Source of the DNA: Streptomyces sp. SAJ15
GTDB taxonomy: Bacteria; Actinomycetota; Actinomycetes; Streptomycetales; Streptomycetaceae
Assembly: GCF_007595705.1 (NCBI RefSeq)
Contig: NZ_NISY01000005.1
Location: 62,001-126,000, forward strand
DNA: 64,000 bases
Direction of reading: 5' to 3'
The notes under the pieces are model-generated. The model made no database searches, was not told the origin of the DNA, and saw only the letters and a program-made list of their open reading frames with translations. The position numbers and the translations under genes were made by a program. Position 1 is the stretch's first letter. Each line of letters opens with the position of its first letter. Positions 41,340 through 54,393 of this stretch are shown one piece after another.

Positions 41340-42373
41340 TCCTTGAAGGCGTCGGGGTGCAGCATCCGGGCGATCCGGTCGACCGCCAGGTCGTTGCTCG
41401 GACCGAGGTAGGCCGAGTCGGACAGCGTCACGTACCGGTTGTTCTTGGCGGCCGGCCACTGGGGGAACTCCTTGAGCAGTTTGCGGGCGTAGGCCGCCGG
41501 GTTCTTGTCCTGGTAACCGATGACGACGAGGGCGTCGACGGACTCCGCGGCGACCTTCTCCTTGCTGAGGTCGGCGAAGGTGTTCTCGGTGACGGAGGAG
41601 AACGCGTTGGTGCCGCCGGACTTGGCGAGGATGTCGTTCCAGATGCCGTTGGCGGCCACGGCGCTGAAGTCGTTGGTGCCCATCTGCATGTTGGAGAAGA
41701 CCACCATCACGCGGGGCTGCTTCTCGCCCTTCACCTTGGCGGCCACGGCGTCGATCTTCTTCTTGGACGCGGCGATGAGCTCTTCGGCGCGGTCCTGCTT
41801 CTGGAAGATTTTGCCGAGGTCGCGCAGCAGCGTGTAGCTGTCGTCGATGCGCATCCCGGAGGTGTCCTCGTCGCAGCCCTGGGGCGAGATGTAGGTGTTG
41901 GCGCCGACGGAGGAGAGGTCGTCGCGGGTGGCGAAGCCGTTCTCGGACTTGAAGCCGTAGGCGGTGGTGGAGACGACCAGGTCGGGGCGGAGGCCCAGCA
42001 TCGACTCGCGCGGGACGTCGAAGGCGTCGTTGGGCTTGATGTCGCCGGTGGGCAACTTGGCGATCTTCTCGGCCCGGCCCTCGACCTCCGACTGCCCGTA
42101 CGACTGCTGGTTGGCGACGATGCGGTCGCCGACGCCCAGGGCGAGCAGGGTGGAGACCTCGGCCACGGAGGCGCCGTTCATCACCACGACCCGGCTGGGG
42201 GCCTTGGTGTAGGTGGTGGACCGGCCGCAGTTCTCGAGGGTCACCGGGTATCCCTTGCCCCCCGTGCCGCCCGCCTTCGGCTTGTCGTCGTCGGACGACG
42301 AGGAACCGCAGGCGACGGCGGTCAGGGAGAGACCTCCGGCCATGACCGCGGCCACGAGTCGTCTGTTCAGCAT
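41336..42373 (-). CDS. Metal-chelate ABC transporter substrate-binding lipoprotein
   Basis: The start ATG 42373 (MLNRRLVAAVMAGG) gives a perfect lipoprotein signal with lipobox LTAVAC; GAGGA precedes it, and the longer frame to 42478 would bury the signal. The mature 345-residue protein has the class III (FepB/BtuF-type) architecture, with PSRVVVMNGASVAEVSTLLALG in the first lobe, RPDLVVSTTAYGF, a long linking helix, and VDALVVIGYQDKN near the C-terminus. It would capture the metal complex outside the cell and hand it to the permease. It lies 85 bases downstream of the NRPS gene in the same transcription direction. Confidence 0.94.
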   Translation of the reverse strand: MLNRRLVAAVMAGGLSLTAVACGSSSSDDDKPKAGGTGGKGYPVTLENCGRSTTYTKAPSRVVVMNGASVAEVSTLLALGVGDRIVANQQSYGQSEVEGRAEKIAKLPTGDIKPNDAFDVPRESMLGLRPDLVVSTTAYGFKSENGFATRDDLSSVGANTYISPQGCDEDTSGMRIDDSYTLLRDLGKIFQKQDRAEELIAASKKKIDAVAAKVKGEKQPRVMVVFSNMQMGTNDFSAVAANGIWNDILAKSGGTNAFSSVTENTFADLSKEKVAAESVDALVVIGYQDKNPAAYARKLLKEFPQWPAAKNNRYVTLSDSAYLGPSNDLAVDRIARMLHPDAFKE

Positions 42374-42458
42374 CGGGGGCTCCTCGGGGAACTGGGACGG
42401 ACTATGTACCAATAGTCGTGGCACGGTCCGCCCCAGTTCCCCGGGTTCACCCGGGCGG

Positions 42459-46890
<4,432 letters not shown>

Positions 46891-46904
<14 letters not shown>

Positions 46905-47148
46905 GTGCGCCTCCGGACTGACGGTCCGACAGCAGCTGCCACCACTGGGCGAACGAGGTGCGCTCGGCCAGCTCCAGGAAGGTCACCGGCACCCCGGCGT
47001 CCCGCCAGCGCTCGGCGAGGGTGACGATGCGCAGCGAGTCCAACCCGGCGAACAGCGGGTTCTCCTCCAGGTCGACCTCCTCGGGGGCCTGGTGCAGGAA
47101 CTCCGCCAGGTCGGCGCGGAAGGTCTCCAGCGTCAAGGTCTCAGACAT
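46891..47148 (-). CDS. scoB: Acyl carrier protein, ScoB-like
   Basis: This is an 85-residue carrier protein with the phosphopantetheine serine in GLDSLR (about residue 37), an acidic helix I and a typical length. In the known pathway the ligase loads an alpha,beta-unsaturated fatty acid onto this carrier, where glycine is then added. It is encoded between the ligase and the NRPS, with a 14-base overlap with the NRPS gene. Confidence 0.9.
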
Positions 47149-47217
47149 GTGGTTCTCTCTTGCTCTCTTCGGATGCGATGCCGGGTGATGCCGGGATCGG
47201 CGGACGCGGATGCCGGA

Positions 47218-48822
47218 TCAGTTGACCTTGCGTTCCGAATCGCCCCAGAAGCGGTCGCGCAGCTCCCGGCGCAGGATCTTCCCGCTGGGGTTGCGCGGCA
47301 CATGGTCGATGAACTCGTACTTGGCGGGCAGCTTGAAGCTGGCGATGCGCTGCGCCAGGAAGCGGTGCAGGTCCCGCGGGCTGGGCCGGTCGCCGGGGGC
47401 GGCCACCACGAAGGCGTGCACGGTCTCGCCCCAGCGCTCGTCGGGGCGCCCCACGATCACGGCCTCGGCGACGCCCGGGTGTCGCTCCAGGACGTTCTCG
47501 ATCTCGGCCGGGTAGACGTTCTCGCCGGCGACGATGATGGCGTCCTTGATGCGGTCGCTGATGAAGACGTAGCCGTCGGCGTCGATGTAGCCGGCGTCGC
47601 CGGTGTGGATCCACCCGTCGACCAGGGTCTCCGCGGTCTTGTCGGGCAGGCCCCAGTACTCGACCATGCGGGCCGGGGTGCGCAGGCACACCTCGCCGAC
47701 CTCGCCGATCGGCAGCTCCTGCCCCTTGTCGTCGATGACCTTGGCGCCGATCCCGGGATACGGGTGGCCGGCGGCCTTCATCCGGGGGCCGCCGGGCACA
47801 TGGTCGGCCGGGGGCAGACAGACCGCGGTGTTGCCGGTCTCGGTGAGCCCGTAGATCTGCGCGAACTCGCAGCCGAACATGGCGAGGCTCTCTTCGAGCA
47901 GCGACTCGGAGATCGGCGACCCGCCGTAGACGATCTTGCGGAGGGTGGTGAAGTCCTCCGGGGTGACGCCCGGTTCACCCAGCAGCAGCCGGAGCATGGC
48001 GGGCACCACGCAGGCGGTGGTGATCCCGAGCTCACGGATGAGCCGCACCGCCTCACCGGCGGCGAAGGCCGGCATCGAGACCACGGTCACGCCCGCGTTG
48101 AAGTTCTGGGTGGCCCACCACAGTCCGCCGACGTGGAAGCCCGGGATGCCGATGAGGGCGACGTCGCCCTCGCGCCAGTCGATCCAGTCGAGGTTCTCGC
48201 CGGCCAGCGCGTCGCGGATGGCGAAGCAGCTGCGGTGGGCGAGCACCACGCCCTTGGGCAGGCCGGTGGTGCCGGAGGTGTAGAGCTGGGCGAGCGGGGT
48301 GTCCGGCGTGACGCGGACCGCCGGGTCGGTGTCGGGCTGGGTCGCCTTCCAGGCCGGGAAGGAGTCCGGTTCGGCCTCGGTCGCGCCCAGCCGCACCACG
48401 GTGCGCGGCGCGGCGGAGCCCAACTGCTCCAGGACCGGGGCGAAGCTCTCCTCCAGGAAGAGCAGTTCGCTGCCGGAGTCCTGGAGGATGTGGCTCACCT
48501 CGGGGGCGGTCAGCCGCCAGTTGATGGGCACCAGGACGGTCTCGCTCTTGGCGCAGCCGAAGAGGATCTCGTAGTAGTGCTCGGACTCCTTGCCGAGGTA
48601 CGCCACGCGCGCGCCCGGCTTCAGCCCGGCCGCACGCAGGGCGTGGGCGATGCGGTTGCTCTCCTGGTGCAGCTGCGCATAGCTGAGGGAGCGCCCCTCG
48701 CAGCGCACCGCCGCGGTCTGCGGCTGGCGCTCGGCGTGGAAACGCACGGTCTCGTCGAGGGTCTGCAGGTGGGGGAAGTACAGCCTGGTGTCGCGGGCTT
48801 GCGTCCCGGTGGAATCGGCCAT
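47218..48822 (-). CDS. scoC: Fatty acyl-AMP ligase, ScoC-like
   Basis: This 534-residue ANL-superfamily enzyme has A3 motif YTSGTTGLPKG near residue 180, YGLTETG, the A7-type DGWIHTGDAGYIDADGY, RIKDAIIVAGENVYP and the C-terminal catalytic lysine region NPSGKILRREL. It activates a fatty acid as the acyl-adenylate and loads it on a carrier protein. Its position next to the ScoB-like ACP and ScoD/E-like genes identifies it as the loading enzyme of the isonitrile pathway. Chain-length preference cannot be read from the sequence. Confidence 0.92.
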   Translation of the reverse strand: MADSTGTQARDTRLYFPHLQTLDETVRFHAERQPQTAAVRCEGRSLSYAQLHQESNRIAHALRAAGLKPGARVAYLGKESEHYYEILFGCAKSETVLVPINWRLTAPEVSHILQDSGSELLFLEESFAPVLEQLGSAAPRTVVRLGATEAEPDSFPAWKATQPDTDPAVRVTPDTPLAQLYTSGTTGLPKGVVLAHRSCFAIRDALAGENLDWIDWREGDVALIGIPGFHVGGLWWATQNFNAGVTVVSMPAFAAGEAVRLIRELGITTACVVPAMLRLLLGEPGVTPEDFTTLRKIVYGGSPISESLLEESLAMFGCEFAQIYGLTETGNTAVCLPPADHVPGGPRMKAAGHPYPGIGAKVIDDKGQELPIGEVGEVCLRTPARMVEYWGLPDKTAETLVDGWIHTGDAGYIDADGYVFISDRIKDAIIVAGENVYPAEIENVLERHPGVAEAVIVGRPDERWGETVHAFVVAAPGDRPSPRDLHRFLAQRIASFKLPAKYEFIDHVPRNPSGKILRRELRDRFWGDSERKVN

Positions 48823-48886
48823 GTCCGTCTCCGCGTCGGCTCCCCGGGCGGACGCCGCGAGGGCGCCCGCCCGGGAAAGGGATTTG

Positions 48887-49423
48887 CTATGTGATGTTGA
48901 CGAAGGCGAGCGTCGCCTCGCCGTCGCACCGCCCGCCGTCGGCGTCCCGGTACCGATAGGACGTCTCAGCGACGAGGAAGGGTTTCCGGCCGCCGGGCGC
49001 CCGCCGGGTCACGGAGACGAATTCCATCTCTCCGGAGAACGAGCGGGGATTGATGGGGGTCCGGAAGTTGCTGTTGAACCGGGCGATGAGGATGTCGGGA
49101 AGCTGATGCCTCCAGTAGTCCTCCATCGTCCAGGACTTGAACTCCGCCAGCAGTCCCTGCTCGACCGACTTGGCGACCAGGTAGTACATCATCTGGTTGT
49201 AACAGATGTTGACTTCGACCGCGTTGAGATGCCCAGTGTCGTCGATGTAGCACGACTCGGGTATCGCGAACTCGGCACTCGCGGAGGCACGGCCGGACGT
49301 GAGCGAGACATCGGCCGACAGCAGGTACTTGCAGTGGTCCTTGTAGGGCCGCAGCACCTGTGCCAGCAGAGCGGGGTCCGACGGATGGACCTCCGCCGGA
49401 GCCAGCTCGGTCTGTGCCGTCAT
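48887..49423 (-). CDS. scoD: Hotdog-fold thioesterase-like enzyme, ScoD/FcoT-like
   Basis: This 178-residue protein resembles the FcoT/ScoD group of hotdog thioesterases (segments NAVEVNICYNQMMYYLVAKS and PINPRSFSGEMEF). In studied isonitrile lipopeptide pathways this enzyme promotes addition of glycine to the beta-carbon of the unsaturated acyl-ACP and releases the free beta-amino acid adduct, which is the oxidase substrate. Its ATG overlaps the stop of the oxidase gene by one base (TGATG), so the two are translationally coupled. Confidence 0.9.
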   Translation of the reverse strand: MTAQTELAPAEVHPSDPALLAQVLRPYKDHCKYLLSADVSLTSGRASASAEFAIPESCYIDDTGHLNAVEVNICYNQMMYYLVAKSVEQGLLAEFKSWTMEDYWRHQLPDILIARFNSNFRTPINPRSFSGEMEFVSVTRRAPGGRKPFLVAETSYRYRDADGGRCDGEATLAFVNIT

Positions 49424-50310
49424 CAGGAAGCGGCCTTCTCGTACAGCTTCTTGGAGTCGTGCACGGTGACGCGGTGCGAGACCGTCGGCTCGGGGGCGCT
49501 GGTGTGCAGCGCGCGGTGGATGAGGCTGCGGTTGTCCCAGACGAGCATGTCGCCCTGCTCGAAGGTCTGGAGGTGGATGTTCTCGTGGGTGAAGGTGTCG
49601 TCGAGCTGACCGCTGGCCTCGAAGAGCCGGTTGAGCAGGTCGTTCTCGAAGGTCTTGCCCTTCTCGTCCTCGATGCTCATGGTGAAGCCCTCGGCGAGGT
49701 AGAGGATGGTCTCACCGGTCATCGGGTGGATGAAGGTGGTCGGGTGCAGCGCCGGCGGGGTCTTGGTCTCGACCTCCTCGATGATCTCGGAGATCGGGCG
49801 GTACACGTCCGACGGGCGGATCTTGAAGTACTTGCGCACGGAGTGCTGGCAGTTGGTGCCGCGGATCTCGTTCTTGAGGTCCTCGGGCAGCCGCTCGTAC
49901 GCCTGGCCCATGTCGATGAAGTACGTGCCGCGGTTCTTGGTCGGAATCACCTGCGGGTAGATCAGGGTGATGCCGAACGGGTCGGGCATGAACATGTAGT
50001 CGGCGTGCCAGAACTTGCCGGTCTTGGGCACGCCGACCTGCTTGCCGTCCTCGAGGACGTTGGAGGAGACGAAGACCTCGGGCACCTCGGGGTGCTGGTA
50101 CATCGGCTCGTAGTACGTGACCGGGGTGCCGAGTCGCTTGCCGAGCTCCAGGAACTGCTGCGGCGACAGGTCCTGGTTCTTCAGGACGGCGATCTTCTTG
50201 GTGTAGATGGTCTGCTTCAGGGTCTCGATGTCCGCCTCGCTGGCGGTGGCGTAGTCGAAGCCCTCGACGGTCGCGCCGAGCTTCTTGCCTTCCTGCGGCT
50301 TGATTTCCAT
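49423..50310 (-). CDS. scoE: Isonitrile-forming Fe(II)/2-oxoglutarate oxidase, ScoE-like
   Basis: This is a 295-residue TauD-fold oxygenase when started at ATG 50310 (MEIKPQEGKK). Iron ligands are His102 and Asp104 in FWHADY, and His265 in SLIHRA; Arg280 binds 2-oxoglutarate. From memory, the ScoE active site uses Tyr96/97/101, His132, Asp134, Tyr135, Lys193, His295 and Arg310. Here every one is present at a constant offset of 30: Tyr66/67/71, His102, Asp104, Tyr105, Lys163, His265, Arg280. That is strong evidence for the same chemistry, a four-electron oxidative decarboxylation of an N-carboxymethyl beta-amino acid to the isonitrile. Confidence 0.95.
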   Translation of the reverse strand: MEIKPQEGKKLGATVEGFDYATASEADIETLKQTIYTKKIAVLKNQDLSPQQFLELGKRLGTPVTYYEPMYQHPEVPEVFVSSNVLEDGKQVGVPKTGKFWHADYMFMPDPFGITLIYPQVIPTKNRGTYFIDMGQAYERLPEDLKNEIRGTNCQHSVRKYFKIRPSDVYRPISEIIEEVETKTPPALHPTTFIHPMTGETILYLAEGFTMSIEDEKGKTFENDLLNRLFEASGQLDDTFTHENIHLQTFEQGDMLVWDNRSLIHRALHTSAPEPTVSHRVTVHDSKKLYEKAAS

Positions 50311-50397
50311 GACTCTGGTGTGCCTTCCGTGATGCGAGGTGCGGACCGGCATGTGGCGCCGGTCGACAGGGGGGATGGGCCGGCGGTGGCCGGTCGG

Positions 50398-50637
50398 TTA
50401 CTGGGCGAGCTTCTGGTCGATGAGCTCGGCGGTGGCGCCGAGCGTGAGGTCCTCGTGGAGCTCGTTGTCCTCCACGGTGACGCCGAGGTTGCGCTCCACC
50501 CGCAGGCTGATCTCGACCATGGTCAGGGAGTCGACATCCAGCTCGGCATAGGTGGCCTCGGGGTTGATCCGGTCGGCCGGCGCGTCGTGCAGCGTCGTCA
50601 GGATCGAGACCAGCTGGTCGTAGGTGGTCGTGGTCAT
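50398..50637 (-). CDS. Second acyl carrier protein of the isonitrile operon
   Basis: This is a 79-residue carrier protein with the phosphopantetheine serine in DVDSLTM (about residue 37). It starts at ATG 50637, overlapping the stop of the KAS III gene (ATGA). It resembles fatty-acid or aromatic-PKS type carriers more than the ScoB-like ACP. It is not part of the basic five-gene set of the pathway, and pairing with the KAS III suggests it carries the growing acyl starter chain. Confidence 0.88.
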   Translation of the reverse strand: MTTTTYDQLVSILTTLHDAPADRINPEATYAELDVDSLTMVEISLRVERNLGVTVEDNELHEDLTLGATAELIDQKLAQ

Positions 50638-51725
50638 GCGGGTGTTCCTCCGTTGTCGTGCGAGGGGCGTACCGGTGGCAGGGAGGGCCAGCGCAGGAGA
50701 CAGGCGCCCCAGGTCAGGCCGCCCCCGAATGCGGTGAGAAGAATGCGGTCGCCGTCCTTGACGGTGCCGTCGCCGACGGCGTCGACCAGGGCGAGCGGGA
50801 TGGACGCGGCTCCGGTGTTGCCCACGGAACCGATGTTGGAGACGCAGCGCTCCTTGGGGAGCCCGAGCTCCTCCGCCACCGTGTGCAGGATGCGGATGTT
50901 GGCCTGGTGGGGGACCAGGTGGTCCACCTCCTCGGCCTTCCAGCCGCCGAGTTCCAGCGCGGCGCGGGCCGAGGCCGACATCCGGTGCACGGCGTGCCGG
51001 TAGACCTCCTTGCCGCGCATGGCGAAGTGCTCGTCCTGGCGGCTGACGTCGCCCGGGGTCTTCCGCTGCCGGGAGCCGCCCGCGGCCACCATGATCAGCT
51101 CTTCGCCGCTGCCGTCGCTGCCGAGGTCGAAGTGGCCGACCGCGCCCGGCTCGTCGGCGTGGCCGGCGCGCAGCACCACGGCGCCCGCGCCGTCGCCGAA
51201 GATGATGGCGTTGGTCCGGTCCTCCATGTCGAGGATGGCGGAGTAGGTGTCGGCGCCGATCAGCAGCACCCGTTCGGCGACGCCGGTGGCGATCAGGCCG
51301 GCCGCCGAGGCCAGGCCGTAGACGAAGCCGGTGCACACGGCGCTCACATCGAACGCCGCCACCCCCTCCAGGCCGAGCTTGGTGGCGACCAGCGGCGCGG
51401 TGGCCGGGCAGGAGCGGTCGGGCGTGGTCGTGGTGACGATCACCGCGTCCACGGTGTCGACGCCGGCCGACTCCAGGGCCCGCCGGCCCGCCTCCGCCGC
51501 GAGGTCGGAGGTGGCCTGGCCGGGGTCGGCGAAGTGCCGCCGGCCGATGCCGGTCCGCTTGCGGATCCACTCGTCGCTGGTGTCCATGAACCGGGACAGC
51601 TCGTCGTTGGTGACGACGCGGGGCGGAACGTAACCGCCCAGTCCGCAGACGACGGCGGCGCGGTCCCGGCGGGCGGCGGCGGTCGGGTCGCTCGGTCCCG
51701 GTGCGGGGGGTGTCGAGGTGCGCAT
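50634..51725 (-). CDS. 3-oxoacyl-ACP synthase III (FabH-like)
   Basis: This 363-residue protein has the KAS III triad: Cys in SAVCTGF, His in VPHQANIR and Asn in GSVGNTGAAS. The family motif RTGIGRRHF is also present. It condenses an acyl-CoA starter with malonyl-ACP. I chose ATG 51725 because GAGGAGAAGG lies just upstream; the next upstream ATG (51746) would translate that ribosome site. With the adjacent ACP it could supply a pathway-specific short acyl chain for the isonitrile lipopeptide (inference). Housekeeping FabH genes normally sit in the fab operon, so this is a dedicated copy. Confidence 0.92.
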   Translation of the reverse strand: MRTSTPPAPGPSDPTAAARRDRAAVVCGLGGYVPPRVVTNDELSRFMDTSDEWIRKRTGIGRRHFADPGQATSDLAAEAGRRALESAGVDTVDAVIVTTTTPDRSCPATAPLVATKLGLEGVAAFDVSAVCTGFVYGLASAAGLIATGVAERVLLIGADTYSAILDMEDRTNAIIFGDGAGAVVLRAGHADEPGAVGHFDLGSDGSGEELIMVAAGGSRQRKTPGDVSRQDEHFAMRGKEVYRHAVHRMSASARAALELGGWKAEEVDHLVPHQANIRILHTVAEELGLPKERCVSNIGSVGNTGAASIPLALVDAVGDGTVKDGDRILLTAFGGGLTWGACLLRWPSLPPVRPSHDNGGTPA

Positions 51726-51793
51726 GACCTTCTCCTCGGTTGGCATGACGTGGGGGCGGCGGGAGGCGGGAGGGGCCCGGAGCGCGGGCGGGG

Positions 51794-53218
51794 CTAGTCG
51801 CCCTGCTTGCCCGGGATCTTCCGCAGGGCGAGGACCATGAGGACTCCGAGACAGATCCCGGCCGCGATCACATACACGGCGGTGCGGATACCGTCGAGTT
51901 GGGCATGGCGCAGCGCCTCGCCGGCGTGGCCGGACAGCCCGGAGTTGGCGACTGCCACCAGGATGGCCAGGCCCACCGCTCCCCCGACCTGAAGCGTGGT
52001 GGAGGCGAGCCCCGAGGCGACGCCCTGGTCGCCGGGGGCGACCCCGGAGGCGGCGACGATCCACATCCCGGTCCAGGTGGCGCCCTGACCGAGGCTGAGC
52101 AGCACGATGCCGGGCAGCAGCCGAGGGTAGGAGCCGTGGTCGGTGAGGGCGATCGCGAGGGCCACGCCGCCGACCAGACCCAGGGTCATTCCGCTGAGCA
52201 GGGTGGTGCGGACTCCCAGCTTCGCCACCGCGCGCTCTCCCAGCTGGGTGCCGGCCGCGACCATCACGGCGGGCACCAGGAAGGCGAGCCCGGTCTGCAG
52301 GGCGCTGTAGCCGTGCACCGTCTGGAAGTAGAGGGTCAGGAAGTACGGGAGCGAGCTGAAGGTGGCGCTGAAGACGGCGGTCAGCGCCATCGCCGACAAC
52401 AGCCCCCGGTTGGCGAACAGACGCCCCGGGGTGAGCGGGTCCGCGCTGCGCCGCTCGACGACGGCGAAGAGGCCCAGGGAGACCGCCGAGGCCACCGCGC
52501 ACAGCACCACCTCCCGGCTGCCCCAGCCCGCCTCCGGTCCGTGGACCAGGACGAAGACCAGCAGGGTGACTCCGGTGGTCGCGGTCACCGCGCCGGCGAT
52601 GTCGAACCGCCGCTCCCGCGACCAGGGGGCGTCGGCCGGGAACAGCAGCCAGCCGGCCAGTGCGATCGCCCCGCCCAGCGGCACGTTGACGATGAAGACC
52701 GAGGGCCAGCCGAAGGCCTCCACGAGCACCCCGCCCAGCAGGGAGCCGAAGCACAGGCCGCCGGCTCCGGCCGCGCCCCAGATGGCCAACGCCCGGTTTC
52801 GGCGCGGGCCCTCCTCGTAGATGGTGTTGATCAGGGAGAGCGTGGCGGGGAAGAGCAGCGCGCCGCCGATCCCCTGGATGGCGCGCACCGCGACCAGTAC
52901 GCCGCCGGATCCGGACACCCCGCCGACCAGCGACGAGGTGGCGTAGAGCAGGGCGGCCAGGACGAACATCCGGCGGCGGCCCAGCAGATCCGTGACCCGG
53001 CCGCCCAACAGCAGGAATCCGCCGGTCGCCACCACATAGGCGCTGACGACCCACTGCAGGTCCTGGTCGGAGAAGCCGAGCTCGGTGCCGATGCTGGGCA
53101 GGGCGACGTAGACGATGTTGAAGTCGAGCGAGATGACCAGCTGCGCCGTGGCCAGAACCAGCAGCGGCAGCATCTGCCGTTGCCGCGACGGCGCCATGGG
53201 CGGGCTTATAGCGGACAT
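51794..53218 (-). CDS. MFS exporter (DHA2 family), first gene of the isonitrile operon
   Basis: This is a 474-residue, roughly 14-helix transporter starting at ATG 53218 behind GGGGGAGA. Its motifs are SLDFNIVYVALPSIG in the first helix, GRVTDLLGRRRM (motif A) and IQGIGGALLFPATLS (motif C). The longer open frame to 53422 adds residues that do not look like transporter sequence. As the first gene of a same-strand run reaching the ABC importer, it probably exports the metal-free isonitrile peptide, pairing with the FecCD-type importer for the loaded form. Confidence 0.93.
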   Translation of the reverse strand: MSAISPPMAPSRQRQMLPLLVLATAQLVISLDFNIVYVALPSIGTELGFSDQDLQWVVSAYVVATGGFLLLGGRVTDLLGRRRMFVLAALLYATSSLVGGVSGSGGVLVAVRAIQGIGGALLFPATLSLINTIYEEGPRRNRALAIWGAAGAGGLCFGSLLGGVLVEAFGWPSVFIVNVPLGGAIALAGWLLFPADAPWSRERRFDIAGAVTATTGVTLLVFVLVHGPEAGWGSREVVLCAVASAVSLGLFAVVERRSADPLTPGRLFANRGLLSAMALTAVFSATFSSLPYFLTLYFQTVHGYSALQTGLAFLVPAVMVAAGTQLGERAVAKLGVRTTLLSGMTLGLVGGVALAIALTDHGSYPRLLPGIVLLSLGQGATWTGMWIVAASGVAPGDQGVASGLASTTLQVGGAVGLAILVAVANSGLSGHAGEALRHAQLDGIRTAVYVIAAGICLGVLMVLALRKIPGKQGD

Positions 53219-53804
53219 CAGTGGACGGTCTCCCCCGAGGTATTGCCGAGAACGGGCCGACTCCGGACGGCCCACCGTGCGCATCGCGCGAATCGAGCAT
53301 ATGTACCAGAGGGCGGCCGCCCCGGATCGTGCTCCCAATCTATGTTCGAAGACAACAGCTCTCGTTGATTTTTGGACTGTCCTAGGAGTCGACTTGCCAG
53401 CCGACGGACGCGACTCGCTCATGGCTTCCGGACAGGGGTGGATTCGGCCATGCGGAACTAAGCATTCCGCGCCAACGAGCCCGGATCTCCGCCGAGTTGC
53501 TCGAAGGATCCCGGCCGAATACGGGAGAAGCCTGTTCCACGCACAAAACCTTGTTCGACTGGTCGGATTCTACGCTCGTCCAGGCGAACGTTTTTCGCCA
53601 CCCCCTACACTGACAAGCGCGCGCGAGTGGCCCAAACCGAGTCACGGGTGGCCGGAAAATCACTAGTTGAAGCTATGACCTTATTAGTCGGATGACATTG
53701 CCGTTTGGTTCCCGGCGCTACGAAAGTTCTTCGGAACGACTCAACGGCGGTCCCTCCGCCGGAGTCGGCCCTACGGTGAGCCCACCGTCTTGGGAGGGCA
53801 TCCG
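53219..53804. promoter_or_regulatory. Divergent intergenic region between exporter and PCuAC-like gene
   Basis: These 586 bases contain no convincing gene and are visibly less GC-rich than their surroundings, especially 53330-53390 and 53640-53730. The promoters of the isonitrile operon (leftward) and the PCuAC-like gene (rightward) must be here. I searched by eye for an iron box, a zinc box and the mycobacterial SigC consensus and found no clear match. Confidence 0.5.
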
Positions 53805-54335
53805 ATGGATTCGGCGTCCACTGACCGACCCGCCGGGGCCGCGCGGCGATGGCGACCCGCGGCCTCGGCCGCACGCCCGACACTGGTGCCGGTGGGCGCC
53901 GGCGTCCTGTCGCTCGTCTTGCTGAGCGGCTACACGGCGACCGGGGCGGCCGGCGAGCCACCGGCACGGATCGAGGTCGTCGACGCGCGCGTCGACTGGC
54001 CCGGACACCGTGAGGCTACCGCCGCCTTCTTCGACATACGCAACACGGGAGGCTCCGATGACACCCTGGAGTCCGTGGACTCCCCCGCGCTGGGCATCAC
54101 GGTCCTCGGCCGCCGGAGCGGGTCGGGCCGGGACGCCCGGATGCGCCCGACCGGGCCGGTGGAGGTCCCCGCCCAGGGTCGGCTCCGGATGACCCGCGAC
54201 ACCCTGGACGTCATGATCCTCGACCCGCCCGCCCTGAAACCAGGCCAACGCGTCCCGTTCACCCTGTGGTTCCGGGACAGCGGGCCGATCCGGGTCACCG
54301 CGGTGACGGCCGGCCCGGGGCGGACCGGGCCCTGA
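53805..54335 (+). CDS. PCu(A)C-family copper chaperone-like membrane-anchored protein, His ligands lost
   Basis: ATG 53805 is preceded by GGAGGG at a spacing of seven. The 176-residue protein has one N-terminal membrane segment (TLVPVGAGVLSLVLLSG) and then a PCuAC/DUF461-type domain (DARVDWPG, AAFFDIRNTG, KPGQRVPFTLWF). The family binds Cu(I) outside the membrane through H-x10-M-x21-H-x-M. Here the same spacing is kept as G-x10-M-x21-D-x-M: both methionines remain and both histidines are replaced. It may bind copper weakly, bind another ligand, or act as a sensor or partner protein. Its position beside an isonitrile metallophore operon and a SigC-like sigma factor supports a copper link. Confidence 0.8.
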   Translation: MDSASTDRPAGAARRWRPAASAARPTLVPVGAGVLSLVLLSGYTATGAAGEPPARIEVVDARVDWPGHREATAAFFDIRNTGGSDDTLESVDSPALGITVLGRRSGSGRDARMRPTGPVEVPAQGRLRMTRDTLDVMILDPPALKPGQRVPFTLWFRDSGPIRVTAVTAGPGRTGP

Positions 54336-54344
54336 ACGCACGGC

Positions 54345-54374
54345 GGCCGCCGGCTCCCAGGGGAACCGGCGGCC
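54345..54374. terminator. Strong GC hairpin between convergent genes
   Basis: GGCCGCCGG (54345-54353) pairs perfectly with CCGGCGGCC (54366-54374) around a 12-base loop, nine bases after the PCuAC-like stop and 20 bases before the stop of the convergent hydroxylase gene. It is a likely bidirectional terminator. Confidence 0.65.
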
Positions 54375-54393
54375 GGTCGGTGGTGCGCTCCGG

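Noticed and set aside
53219..53804. Iron box, zinc box or SigC-type promoter in the divergent metal-gene region
   Set aside because: Partial matches such as GGCAAT followed 14 bases later by CGTCCA did not fit spacing or consensus. Promoter mapping is needed before calling one.
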